From JBHGBB01 sp041946755 (GTDB taxonomy: Bacteria; UBP4; UBA4092; JAOAEQ01), in contig JBHGBB010000113.1 in the NCBI GenBank assembly GCA_041946755.1, forward strand, positions 1 through 12,832: DNA of 12,832 bases. The letters run 5' to 3'. Positions within the stretch are counted from its first letter, which is position 1, and each line of letters starts with the position of its first letter. This document shows positions 5,455 to 12,832 of this stretch, one piece after another. A program made the translations under genes and the position numbers. A model generated the notes under the pieces. It did not search any database, was not told where the DNA came from, and saw only the letters and a list, made by a program, of their open reading frames with translations.

Positions 5455-7596
5455 GATATTGTTCACCATCTATATAATATCCTAATCTTCTTAGTAATAT
5501 TAGTTGGTCCCATTCCACTCTGCATATCGATACTCCTCTTATCAGAAAAATATTATCCTATTCCATCCTGGTCACATTATTTCGTTATTATTATAACCAT
5601 ATGGAGCACGATTCAGGTCGGCATCGGTTTACTTGCCGGAATGATGTCCTATTTATGCTGTAGTGGAATTGTTATCATCGAATCCTTGATGTTAATTCTG
5701 GGAATAGGGTATCTCATTTATTTCAGACATCACCATATTTGGTTCCTATCCTTAACGAAAATCGAAATCAAGTCGCATCATAGTTTTACTGAATTAGCGC
5801 TTATTGCAATATTCATTATTCTCGGGGCAAGCCATTTATGGTATCTCATTACCGTCCCGATACTGGATTATGATTCAACGATGTATCATCTTCCGGTAAT
5901 GGCGCGATGGTATCAGTCCGGAACCTTAAGTTTACTCGATCAATTCAGTGTTTATCGAATATCCATTCCAATCGGTCAACTCCAAATCAGCCGATATCCT
6001 TATAATTGGGAACTATTGTGTACTTTGTTTGTATTCCCATTTCAAGAAGATTATTTAGTGGCCATGCCCAATTTATTGGCCTGGATATTACTCGGATTAG
6101 CCATTTATTTAATCAGTATAAAACTAGGCGCAACGAAATTATATGGGTTAATAGCCTCCAGTTTGGTATTGAATTTCCCGATTGTAACCAGTAATATCAA
6201 TACCATGCATATCGACCTGGCATTCGCCGCATTTTTTATGGTCGCATTCTATTTTGCACTCTTATATCGCCAAACGAGAGTATCCCTATTCTTATTTTTT
6301 CTATTATTAGCCTTGAGTATGCTTTTGGGAATAAAAATGACCGGGCTAATCTATGGTATAGTCCTGGTAATGCTGGTATTTGGTATCAAGAAAAAATATT
6401 GGATTCATTCCGAATCCCTCCGAACTCGTAAAATAACCTTAACGCATCCTGGTGTCGTTGGGCTGCTGAGTTTTCTCAGTTTGGTTTTAGTCGGTGGTTT
6501 CTGGTATATCCGGAATTATATCCTGCTCGGTAATCCCCTGGGGCATGTATCTTTTTTATTCAATAATCAACCCGATATATCTTCCGTGATTAATCTCGGA
6601 TTTATATTGAAAACCACTTTGATTAAGGTGGTCAGTCTTAGTAATATCGAACACTGGTCTATCCTGGCGAAACAAATCTTTTTACGATTAAATTTACCGT
6701 TTTTAATCATGGTGGTTCGAGGTTTGGTTTGGTTGATACTGTTGCTGATAAAAAAACAAAACTTTTTTCGGATCCCTTTCGGAATCTCGGTATTATTAGC
6801 CGTTACCGGTTTGATTTATTTATTTACTCCATATAGCGGAACCGGAATAAATCTCGCGCCATTTGGTTCCTGGTTTGGTGGTAACCTCCGATTCGCATTG
6901 CCATTCCTGAGCGTCTTAGGGGTAATTTCTGCCCTCATTGCAACTTTTATCCATTTACCGATAGTACCAAGCTTGATTATGGTTGTTCTGAGTAGTATGA
7001 TCGGCGTATCGCCAATGGGAATAAAACCGACATTAGTATTTAGTATCCTAATAGGTTTTGTTTTCCTGGATTTATGGATATATCAAAGGATTGGATTTGG
7101 CAAGCATAATGACTATTTCAAAATACCCTTACGACTGAAACGAATGCGATATGCAATTGTTTCTTCGATTATAATCACTCTTTTATTCGTATCTTATTTT
7201 ACGCGAGTACAACGGGCTGAAAATAGAATAACATATTTTGGCTATGATATCGATCGATATTTCTATGAACATATCGGACAAAATGAGGTTATTGGTTATC
7301 TCTTAAGTTATCGGAGCTATTTACTGTATGGAAAATCGCTAAATCGAAAAGTAATCTATATCCCCGCAGACTCCGATGATTTTCAGCATTGGTTTGATAT
7401 TGTTAAAGAGAATCGTATCCATATTATTGCTATCGGTCCGATGCGGAAAGAATGGTTGAATCGAAAAGAATACCAATGGTTAAACGATCCGGATGGTCCA
7501 TTTACCCGAATTTTTGGAGTAGATCCGATGAAACAAATGGTATTTTATCGAATTAAACCGGATTGCCAAAAACAAAATATAGAGTTAAATAAATAA
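5452..7596 (+). CDS. Polytopic membrane protein, GT-C/GT39-like glycosyltransferase
   Basis: This 714-residue protein has many hydrophobic helices (for example residues 8-30, 43-64, 72-90 and 114-135, and repeatedly to about 590) and a soluble C-terminal tail of about 110 residues. After the first helices comes PILDYDSTMYHLPVMARWYQSG (about 136-157). Its D139 and D141 followed by Y145-H146 resemble the acidic first extracytoplasmic loop of GT-C enzymes such as ArnT/PMT-like GT39 proteins, which transfer sugars from a polyprenyl-phosphate donor outside the membrane. The tail (VIYIPADSDDFQHWFDIVKE and onward) resembles the small soluble domain often ending such proteins. The ATG at 5452 follows a consensus promoter and a leader hairpin. 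It is 290 nt from the phosphodiesterase downstream on the same strand. Donor and acceptor are unknown. The topology call is strong and the enzyme class likely; a non-catalytic relative is possible. Confidence 0.75.
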   Translation: MDIVHHLYNILIFLVILVGPIPLCISILLLSEKYYPIPSWSHYFVIIITIWSTIQVGIGLLAGMMSYLCCSGIVIIESLMLILGIGYLIYFRHHHIWFLSLTKIEIKSHHSFTELALIAIFIILGASHLWYLITVPILDYDSTMYHLPVMARWYQSGTLSLLDQFSVYRISIPIGQLQISRYPYNWELLCTLFVFPFQEDYLVAMPNLLAWILLGLAIYLISIKLGATKLYGLIASSLVLNFPIVTSNINTMHIDLAFAAFFMVAFYFALLYRQTRVSLFLFFLLLALSMLLGIKMTGLIYGIVLVMLVFGIKKKYWIHSESLRTRKITLTHPGVVGLLSFLSLVLVGGFWYIRNYILLGNPLGHVSFLFNNQPDISSVINLGFILKTTLIKVVSLSNIEHWSILAKQIFLRLNLPFLIMVVRGLVWLILLLIKKQNFFRIPFGISVLLAVTGLIYLFTPYSGTGINLAPFGSWFGGNLRFALPFLSVLGVISALIATFIHLPIVPSLIMVVLSSMIGVSPMGIKPTLVFSILIGFVFLDLWIYQRIGFGKHNDYFKIPLRLKRMRYAIVSSIIITLLFVSYFTRVQRAENRITYFGYDIDRYFYEHIGQNEVIGYLLSYRSYLLYGKSLNRKVIYIPADSDDFQHWFDIVKENRIHIIAIGPMRKEWLNRKEYQWLNDPDGPFTRIFGVDPMKQMVFYRIKPDCQKQNIELNK

Positions 7597-7886
7597 AGTA
7601 GTCAAATCATCCCCGAGGTGCTATTTCTATTTATTGACTATCCCTTTGCTGATTTAGTCTCCGGTATTCCTGCAATCATATTCCTGCCGATGGATAATAT
7701 ATAATTATGATATAATGCGGTAAAATCGATTACTTTTGTTCATCTGTAATTCGGAATTATACATAGAGTATTTAGTGCTATTGGAGCCATCAAGCTATGA
7801 TATAATAAAAAATAAATAGATTAGCAATACTTATTATAATCGAAATATATCTTATTTTGACTGGAAAGGATTGAATATCGAGATTT
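7597..7886 (+). promoter_or_regulatory. Intergenic region with two extended -10 candidates
   Basis: The 11-nt word TATGATATAAT occurs twice, at 7706-7716 and 7796-7806. Each copy contains TG-N-TATAAT, an extended -10 element that can work without a good -35 box, and neither has one at 17 nt. The second would give a leader of about 75 nt for the phosphodiesterase gene. GGAAAGGA at 7863-7870 is the best Shine-Dalgarno match but sits 16 nt from the ATG, which is long. No gene or strong terminator is seen here; TAGTCAA/TTGACTA (7599-7605, 7634-7640) is a weak inverted pair. Confidence 0.45.
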
Positions 7887-9740
7887 ATGAACCGTAAGAA
7901 AATAAATGGTATCGTTAATATAGTATTCATAGGTATCATACTAATCATCTTCGGTATTGGTATTGCACATTATCGGAATCTAAAAAACGCTAAATCCGAT
8001 TCCGATACTACCACAATATCGCCAGGTAAAACCGGAATTGACCAAACCCAGCAAAGCCAAAACCAACTACTGAGATTAGCGCAAAATAATCATCATAAAG
8101 TAGTTATCATTGGATTAGATGGCGCTACCTGGCGAGTGATTATTCCGCTGCTTAACCAAGGGAAATTGCCGAATATTAAATATCTCATGGACCATGGAAC
8201 CTATGGCATCTGTAAATCGATAACCGAATTTCCGATGGTTTCGCCAGCGATTTGGACGAGTATCGCTACCGGGAAAAAACAGAATAAACATGGGATCGAA
8301 GGGTTTGTTATCCATCTACCCGGTGGATATGAACAAGTGCCGGTAACCAGCGAGTTTCGCAAAGTTAAAGCGATTTGGAATATTCTTAGCGATTATAAAA
8401 AGACCGCCGGAACCGTAGAATGGTTTGTCACTCGCCCCCCGGAAAAAGTGAATGGATTTATGGCTTCTGTAAATTCGACCAGACAATGGTTTACTTATCC
8501 GGAAGCATTAGCTGAAGAACTCGACCGATTAAATCCAGCAGCACTCGAAACGCCCCGCATCTCCTTGTTTCCTTATACCAAAAATTTCGAATTAAAAGTC
8601 CCGTTCGGTTCTCCGGAATTTACCTATAATTATACGATGCGGCAGATTTTGAAATATCAGAAGCGAGATACGTGGACATTGCAAGCGGATATGTATTTAT
8701 ATCAGAAATACCAGCCGGATTTTTTTGGGACTTATTTCCCTTGGATTGATACCGTTTCCCATCTAACTTGGAAATATTATCAACCGATTTCGCTGAACGC
8801 TATGTACGAGGTTACTGCTCAAGAGAGGCAATGGTTTGGGAATATCATTCCCAGAGTATATGAAGAGGAAGATGCGAAAATCGGCCTACTCTTGAAACTT
8901 ATTCCGAAAGATGCGACCGTGATAATCGTTTCCGACCATGGATTCGAACCGTTCAACAATAGCAAATTATACCGCTGGACGGATTTAAATTTACTGTTCA
9001 ATGAGCTTGGATATCTCAATAAGAATGACCAGGGAGTTATCGATTGGTCGCAGACCCAAGCCTATGAATTGGAAGATTATTACCGGGAACAGCGTATTTG
9101 TTATCTCAATCTGCAAGGGAGAGAAAAGCATGGAATCGTTAATCCCAGTACCGCAGATACGGTTCGCGATAATATTGTTAACGATTTAACCCAACTGGTT
9201 ACCACTACTGGAAAAAAGGTGTTCAGTAATATCCAGAAAGCAGATTGGAATAAACCGGAGAATTTGAAAGAAAAGAATCCACAAGTTACGGCTTATCAAA
9301 AAACCATTTCACCCTATAGTGGTGATTTCTATGTAACCGTTAATCCGGAACTGGATTATAAAGATGTGATCGTCTTTCATAATAAACAAATTCCAGCAAA
9401 GCATTTTATTGCGGTTAATCCAGCGTCAGGCGACCATCAAGAAGATGGAATTATTATTATCTCCGGTCCACTGATTAAACAGCAACATGTTATTACTAAT
9501 GCGTCAGTACTAGATGTAACCCCAACGGTGCTCTATTTAATGGGATTACCCTATGCAAAAGATATGGATGGGAAGATTCTCATTGATGCAGTTGAACCGG
9601 AATACCGTAAAGATTTAATATCTCGGCCTATCCCGACCTATGAGAATAATATTCCGATCCAAAGAATGGTCTCGAAAGATACTGCCACCGATGCAGATAT
9701 GTTGGAAAGATTACGTGCACTCGGTTATATCGGTAAATAA
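7887..9740 (+). CDS. Membrane-anchored type I phosphodiesterase, alkaline phosphatase superfamily
   Basis: This 617-residue protein has a basic N-terminus (MNRKK) and one hydrophobic segment at about 9-28, so it is probably anchored with its catalytic domain outside. The metal-site residues of the nucleotide pyrophosphatase/phosphodiesterase family are all in place: D78 in VIIGLDGA, likely nucleophile S119 in FPMVSPAIWTSIATG (relatives often have Thr), D288 and H292 in IDTVSHLTW, D350-H351 in VSDHGF, and H517 in SGDHQEDG. The block LDVTPTVLYLMGLP before the end is also typical. It would hydrolyse or transfer a phosphoester, perhaps on a lipid-linked or surface glycan; the substrate is not shown. 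It ends ERLRALGYIGK, nearly the same tail as the convergent sulfatase-like gene. The neighbouring GT-C-like gene is upstream on the same strand, possibly with separate promoters. Confidence 0.88.
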   Translation: MNRKKINGIVNIVFIGIILIIFGIGIAHYRNLKNAKSDSDTTTISPGKTGIDQTQQSQNQLLRLAQNNHHKVVIIGLDGATWRVIIPLLNQGKLPNIKYLMDHGTYGICKSITEFPMVSPAIWTSIATGKKQNKHGIEGFVIHLPGGYEQVPVTSEFRKVKAIWNILSDYKKTAGTVEWFVTRPPEKVNGFMASVNSTRQWFTYPEALAEELDRLNPAALETPRISLFPYTKNFELKVPFGSPEFTYNYTMRQILKYQKRDTWTLQADMYLYQKYQPDFFGTYFPWIDTVSHLTWKYYQPISLNAMYEVTAQERQWFGNIIPRVYEEEDAKIGLLLKLIPKDATVIIVSDHGFEPFNNSKLYRWTDLNLLFNELGYLNKNDQGVIDWSQTQAYELEDYYREQRICYLNLQGREKHGIVNPSTADTVRDNIVNDLTQLVTTTGKKVFSNIQKADWNKPENLKEKNPQVTAYQKTISPYSGDFYVTVNPELDYKDVIVFHNKQIPAKHFIAVNPASGDHQEDGIIIISGPLIKQQHVITNASVLDVTPTVLYLMGLPYAKDMDGKILIDAVEPEYRKDLISRPIPTYENNIPIQRMVSKDTATDADMLERLRALGYIGK

Positions 9741-9771
9741 GGTGGAATTTATTGACTTAATTACCGATATA
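9726..9771. terminator. Hairpin spanning both convergent stop codons, candidate bidirectional terminator
   Basis: TATATCGGTAAATAA (9726-9740), which ends in the phosphodiesterase stop codon, pairs with TTAATTACCGATATA (9757-9771), which begins with the complement of the sulfatase-like stop codon. There is one mismatch in 15 and a 16-nt loop. The genes converge here with only 16 nt between stops, so this is the only place for a shared terminator. The stem arises because both proteins end in YIG(K/N)-stop with similar codons. The T-tract needed for classical intrinsic termination is poor. Confidence 0.45.
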
Positions 9772-11163
9772 CCCTAGACTACGAAGTTGCTCAGCGGTTT
9801 CTGCGTCAATTTTCTGATACGCCCACGTGCGCAGTTTGTTATTATCAGCGAGCCATTTATCCAGATACTGCTGCATATCAGCTTTTTGTTTGGGGTTATC
9901 TTTATCCAGATTATTCAATTCATCCGGATCTTTTTCCAAATCATATAATTCCGGGGGTGCAAATTCGGATGAGATATACTTCCACTTATCCGAGCGTACT
10001 GCATAACGCTCTCCAACCGGAATATGCCGCCGGATACAATCTTCTTGATTCTGATAATATCTACGTTCGATAACCGCATAACCGGAGGTAGCGGAATTTA
10101 TACCTTGCATTAGTGGAAGTAAATTCTTACCTTGTATAAAGGTATCGGATTTGATTTTCGTTATTGCTAAAATCGTCGGTACGATATCGATGGTTCGAAC
10201 CAAAGTCTTGATTTGCTTTCCTTGCGGAATGATTGATTTTGGACCGGCAAAAAGTAAAGGAACCCGAATGGCAGTGTCGTAGAGCGATTGGTCATGATTC
10301 GCATAAATCCCATGGTCGAAACATTCACCATGGTCAGCGACAAGAACAATAATTGTATTATTAAGTAACCCTTGCTGACGAAGATAAGCCATCAGTCTAC
10401 CAAATTCAGCATCAATATAACTTATCTCTCCGGAATAGAGCGCTTTCATATGGTCGATATCTTTCTCGGTAGGACTATATTTATGCTCTTCCATAGCGCT
10501 CAATTGGCTAAAACTCGCATAAATCTTGCTGTCGTTATTGGCAGCAGGATATCGGTTGGCAAATTGCGCTGGTGGTTCATAAGGAGTATGCGCGTCAAAA
10601 TAGTGAAGCCAGATAAACCAGGGCTTATTCTGGTTTCCTTTAAGCCAGGTTAGGGTAGCATCGGTAACTTGAGTCGCATTCCGTTGCAATCCTTGAAACT
10701 TATCGTCAAACGTATCGAATCCCTGAGCGAATCCCAACGTTTTTCCCAAGTGAAAAGCACTAACAAACCCAGCAGTGGTATACCCGTTCGCTTTTAATAT
10801 TTCCGGAATGGTGGTTATGGTAGTTCGAATCGTCCAGGAATTGGTTAATACTCCATGAACCCGAGGTTCCAATGAAGTTAGAATTGAAGCATGCGATGGG
10901 GAAGTCGTCGGCATTTCACAGACCGCGGTATTGCATAAAATGCCGAATGTAGCGAGTTGGTCAATATTAGGGGTCTGAATTTTTTGATTACCATAACACC
11001 CGAGATAATTTGCGCGTAAGGTGTCGACAGTAACCAATAATATATTTACCGGTCGGGTCTGTTGATACTTGATTATTCCGCAGATGAGTAAAGCTGCAAC
11101 AACAATCCAAAAGAAGTATTCGAGTCCTTTATAATTTCTTTTTTTGCTTATAACCTTAGCCAT
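9757..11163 (-). CDS. Membrane-anchored sulfatase-fold hydrolase/transferase with Thr nucleophile
   Basis: This 468-residue protein has an N-terminal hydrophobic segment at about 16-32 and is probably exported and anchored. The sulfatase-fold motifs are ILLVTVDTLRANYLGCYG (D47), TPNIDQLA, D190-A-H192 in YFDAHTPY, VADHGE (D277-H278), H290, and a C-terminal ELYDLEKDPDELNNL. At the active site the sequence is T87-S-P-S-H91 (within TTSPSHASILTS), where true sulfatases have C/S-x-P-x-R. It therefore has no Cys or Ser to mature into formylglycine. A Thr nucleophile is used by phosphoethanolamine transferases and related phosphoesterases, so phospho-transfer or phosphodiester cleavage is more likely than sulfate removal. 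It ends EQLRSLGYIGN. The ATG follows an A-rich tract (AAAAAAAGAAAT) with only a weak Shine-Dalgarno, 61 nt after the YfhO gene on the same strand, probably in one transcript. Confidence 0.85.
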   Translation of the reverse strand: MAKVISKKRNYKGLEYFFWIVVAALLICGIIKYQQTRPVNILLVTVDTLRANYLGCYGNQKIQTPNIDQLATFGILCNTAVCEMPTTSPSHASILTSLEPRVHGVLTNSWTIRTTITTIPEILKANGYTTAGFVSAFHLGKTLGFAQGFDTFDDKFQGLQRNATQVTDATLTWLKGNQNKPWFIWLHYFDAHTPYEPPAQFANRYPAANNDSKIYASFSQLSAMEEHKYSPTEKDIDHMKALYSGEISYIDAEFGRLMAYLRQQGLLNNTIIVLVADHGECFDHGIYANHDQSLYDTAIRVPLLFAGPKSIIPQGKQIKTLVRTIDIVPTILAITKIKSDTFIQGKNLLPLMQGINSATSGYAVIERRYYQNQEDCIRRHIPVGERYAVRSDKWKYISSEFAPPELYDLEKDPDELNNLDKDNPKQKADMQQYLDKWLADNNKLRTWAYQKIDAETAEQLRSLGYIGN

Positions 11164-11224
11164 ATTTCTTTTTTTGCGTGTTTACTATATTAATGATATA
11201 TATTTTACCATATCAGTAAAACCA

Positions 11225-12586
11225 TTATTGCAGTTTCTTACGAATAGCGATACCGAGATAAGCAATTAAGATTAGGAAAGTAATAAGGGTTATAGTGAGT
11301 CCGAGATAAAAAGAAATGGGACGAAAGGTGAAAGTAACCGTATGTTTCCCAACTGGTAAGGCAATCGCACTAAATAAATAGTTCGCTTGATATATTGGGA
11401 TTTCCTTACCATCAATATCGGCACGCCAACCAGGATAATAATATTTACTTAAGAATAAAAATCCGGTATTTATCGTATAGGTATCGATGATAATCCGATG
11501 TAATGCTTCTTGTTGTATCAGTACTTCAGCTTGAGTGTTCGCCGGGCTATTTTCCATGGGTTTTCCGAATGGCGTATATTTTTCTAATACTACAATTTGG
11601 GTAGGATTAAACTCCGGCTGATTTAGATACGCTAGAATATCCGATTTATTATCTAACGATTTTGCCTGCGTAACAAAAAAAGCTTTCGGAAGATTGTTTT
11701 TTAAACGATATACTTTAACATCACCATTATGAACCAATTCAAGCCGATTATTACTTAACGGTATTTTGGTGATGATATACTTAACATTAGCCATGGATAA
11801 TATCGTCAGCTTCTGATAAAGTTTCTGCGCTCGTTCTTGTGGCTTCATTTTATTCCAGGGTGCTTCGATATCTCCTAATAATTCATAATAGCGCAGTATA
11901 TGCGCTGGACCATAGAGTTGGAAAGTCGGCATGTGATAATAAAGACCGGAAAGCCGGGTTAAGAGACTGACGCTGTCATAAATATCATCATATCCTTCAC
12001 AAATCTGGTTGGAAAGACTATATACCCGATAATCGGTAGCTTGATCGCGCTGGATAATTCTAACCGCAGCGGGTTTGTCTAAACCCAGATGCCAGTTGAC
12101 CGGTCGATTTAAGTCTTGCTTTATAATACTACTAAACCAGAATAAATCAATAATGATAAGAAAAAGAATACTTATCTGCATGGTTTTAATCGAAATCCGA
12201 TTTGAAAATAGCCCGTATATAAAGAAGAGTAGCATCAGAATAAATAAACCCGATTGCCATAAGAGATGAGTGTTTAAAAAGTTTCTTCCTACTATTCCTT
12301 GAAGTAATTGATATCTGATTCCGGGTTGGGTATATATAATGATTCCGATCAGTACGAGACCGATTCCAAAAAATATTACTAGTTCTCGATACCATACTTT
12401 ACTGATTTTCTGTAACCGTATTCTATCGGCCAAATCGGCTAAACTATCGAAACCTATCCCCGCGAGAAGCGCGGCAGCAAAGGTAGTTAAGAATAATATT
12501 TTAGCCGGAACGCGGCTATGGCTGAAAAAAGATATGGGATATATGAATCGATATAATGGGGTATTATTTCCTAAAGCAATAACCAA
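11225..12586 (-). CDS. YfhO-family membrane protein, N-terminally truncated at a join
   Basis: The sequence VIALGNNTPLYRFIYPISFF followed by HSRVPAKILFLTTFAAALLAGIGFDSLAD matches the middle of YfhO-type membrane proteins (G-N-x-TPLY, then R-x-P-x-K/R, then AxGxD). YfhO-type proteins are usually about 750-900 residues and are linked to lipid-anchored sugar or teichoic-acid glycosylation. Several membrane helices follow. The extracytoplasmic end YYPGWRADIDGKEIPIYQANYLFSAIALPVGKHTVTFTFRP (380-423) and a final helix (about 428-448) are typical. The listed start is a TTG at 12586 that lies inside the conserved region, so it is not the true start. Similarity-like sequence (FYTKFFLWTIIIT) continues to about 12625 and the frame stays open to 12652. 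The N-terminal half, with its catalytic-type loop, is missing. This is either an assembly join or a real deletion. The sulfatase-like gene lies downstream. Confidence 0.75.
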   Translation of the reverse strand: MVIALGNNTPLYRFIYPISFFSHSRVPAKILFLTTFAAALLAGIGFDSLADLADRIRLQKISKVWYRELVIFFGIGLVLIGIIIYTQPGIRYQLLQGIVGRNFLNTHLLWQSGLFILMLLFFIYGLFSNRISIKTMQISILFLIIIDLFWFSSIIKQDLNRPVNWHLGLDKPAAVRIIQRDQATDYRVYSLSNQICEGYDDIYDSVSLLTRLSGLYYHMPTFQLYGPAHILRYYELLGDIEAPWNKMKPQERAQKLYQKLTILSMANVKYIITKIPLSNNRLELVHNGDVKVYRLKNNLPKAFFVTQAKSLDNKSDILAYLNQPEFNPTQIVVLEKYTPFGKPMENSPANTQAEVLIQQEALHRIIIDTYTINTGFLFLSKYYYPGWRADIDGKEIPIYQANYLFSAIALPVGKHTVTFTFRPISFYLGLTITLITFLILIAYLGIAIRKKLQ

Positions 12587-12708
12587 GGTAATAATAATCG
12601 TCCAGAGAAAGAATTTAGTATAAAATGATTTTCTTCTAAATCTTTTAAAACTTCAAAAAGTTCGTATCCGTCACCGCCGGTATTTACAATTAAAATTTTT
12701 TTATTCAT
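12571..12708 (-). pseudogene. Start of an unidentified gene, cut off by the YfhO join
   Basis: An ATG at 12708-12706 begins MNKKILIVNTGGDGYELF and continues EVLKDLEENHFIL, then SFSGRLLLPWLLL and a stop at 12573-12571. The first 31 or so residues look real: a short beta strand, a glycine-rich loop and a charged helix, as in the first Rossmann unit of a nucleotide- or sugar-binding protein. A glycosyltransferase (for example Alg14-like) is a guess from this pattern and the flippase context. The last dozen residues are just the YfhO sequence read in the wrong frame. The gene starts 3 nt after the flippase stop, which suggests translational coupling. It is too short to be functional. Confidence 0.5.
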
Positions 12709-12711
12709 TTC

Positions 12712-12832
12712 TTATTTATTAATCAATATTAAAAAGTCTTCTTTTTTTAGGCCGCCTAGCAGAAAAAGCGCGAAGAGATATGAAAGACAAGCAACTGCCA
12801 AAACAATAAATAAATTAGCAGAAATATATATA
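12712..12832 (-). CDS. Polysaccharide flippase (Wzx/MurJ-like), C-terminal fragment
   Basis: The frame is open from the right edge and ends at TAA (12714-12712), giving 39 residues. It reads a hydrophobic helix (ISANLFIVLAVACLSYLFALFLL) followed by GGLKKEDFLILINK. A last helix followed by GG-x-x-KED-x-x-x-L and a short basic tail is the usual end of MOP-superfamily flippases, which move lipid-linked oligosaccharides across the membrane. The call rests on this short motif only. It belongs with the small gene start 3 nt downstream, and perhaps to a different source sequence from the YfhO part. Confidence 0.5.
   Translation of the reverse strand, partial: IYISANLFIVLAVACLSYLFALFLLGGLKKEDFLILINK

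Noticed and set aside
12339..12623. Plus-strand open frames of about 60-95 codons over the YfhO gene
   Set aside because: They lie antisense to a recognisable membrane protein, lack ribosome sites, and have no family features.

Overview
This window looks like one metagenome-derived contig, probably complete, from an uncultured bacterium I cannot place below domain level. The main body (about 290 to 12,600) is AT-rich and carries a cell-surface glycan or envelope type of gene set. Several genes lack a clear Shine-Dalgarno site. One intergenic hairpin belongs to a widespread type of intergenic repeat. No rRNA, tRNA, CRISPR array, transposase or phage gene is visible.

Layout. A leftward run reads, in transcription order, three paralogous radical SAM/SPASM enzymes (4648-3305, 3188-1905, 1889-831) and then a Wzt/TagH-type ABC transporter ATPase (803 downward). 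An 803-nt gene-free region (4649-5451) follows, rich in palindromes. It separates the leftward run from a rightward pair: a GT-C-like polytopic membrane protein (5452-7596) and a membrane-anchored type I phosphodiesterase of the alkaline phosphatase superfamily (7887-9740). The pair converges on a leftward pair: the C-terminal part of a YfhO-family membrane protein (12586-11225) and a membrane-anchored sulfatase-fold protein with Thr at the usual Cys/Ser nucleophile position (11163-9757). The two convergent genes share a C-terminal LR(A/S)LGYIG tail, and their stop regions form one hairpin.

Both ends look chimeric. On the left, the ABC reading frame passes in frame into an MnmE (TrmE) fragment of very high GC content. 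The join lies at an 18-nt stretch encoding IDEVLA, a peptide expected in both families. On the right, a flippase C-terminus and the start of an unidentified gene run into the YfhO sequence in a different frame, so YfhO has lost its N-terminal half. Assembly joins are the simplest explanation, more surely on the left than on the right.

How the genes may work together (inference): the GT-C-like protein, YfhO and the two alkaline-phosphatase-fold enzymes would act at or outside the membrane on lipid-linked or surface glycans. The ABC ATPase would power export. The radical SAM enzymes would modify a sugar, lipid or peptide component before export. No candidate precursor peptide was found. The best regulatory signal is a perfect TTGACA-N17-TATAAT promoter ahead of the GT-C-like gene, followed by a leader hairpin that would bring a distant Shine-Dalgarno next to the start codon.
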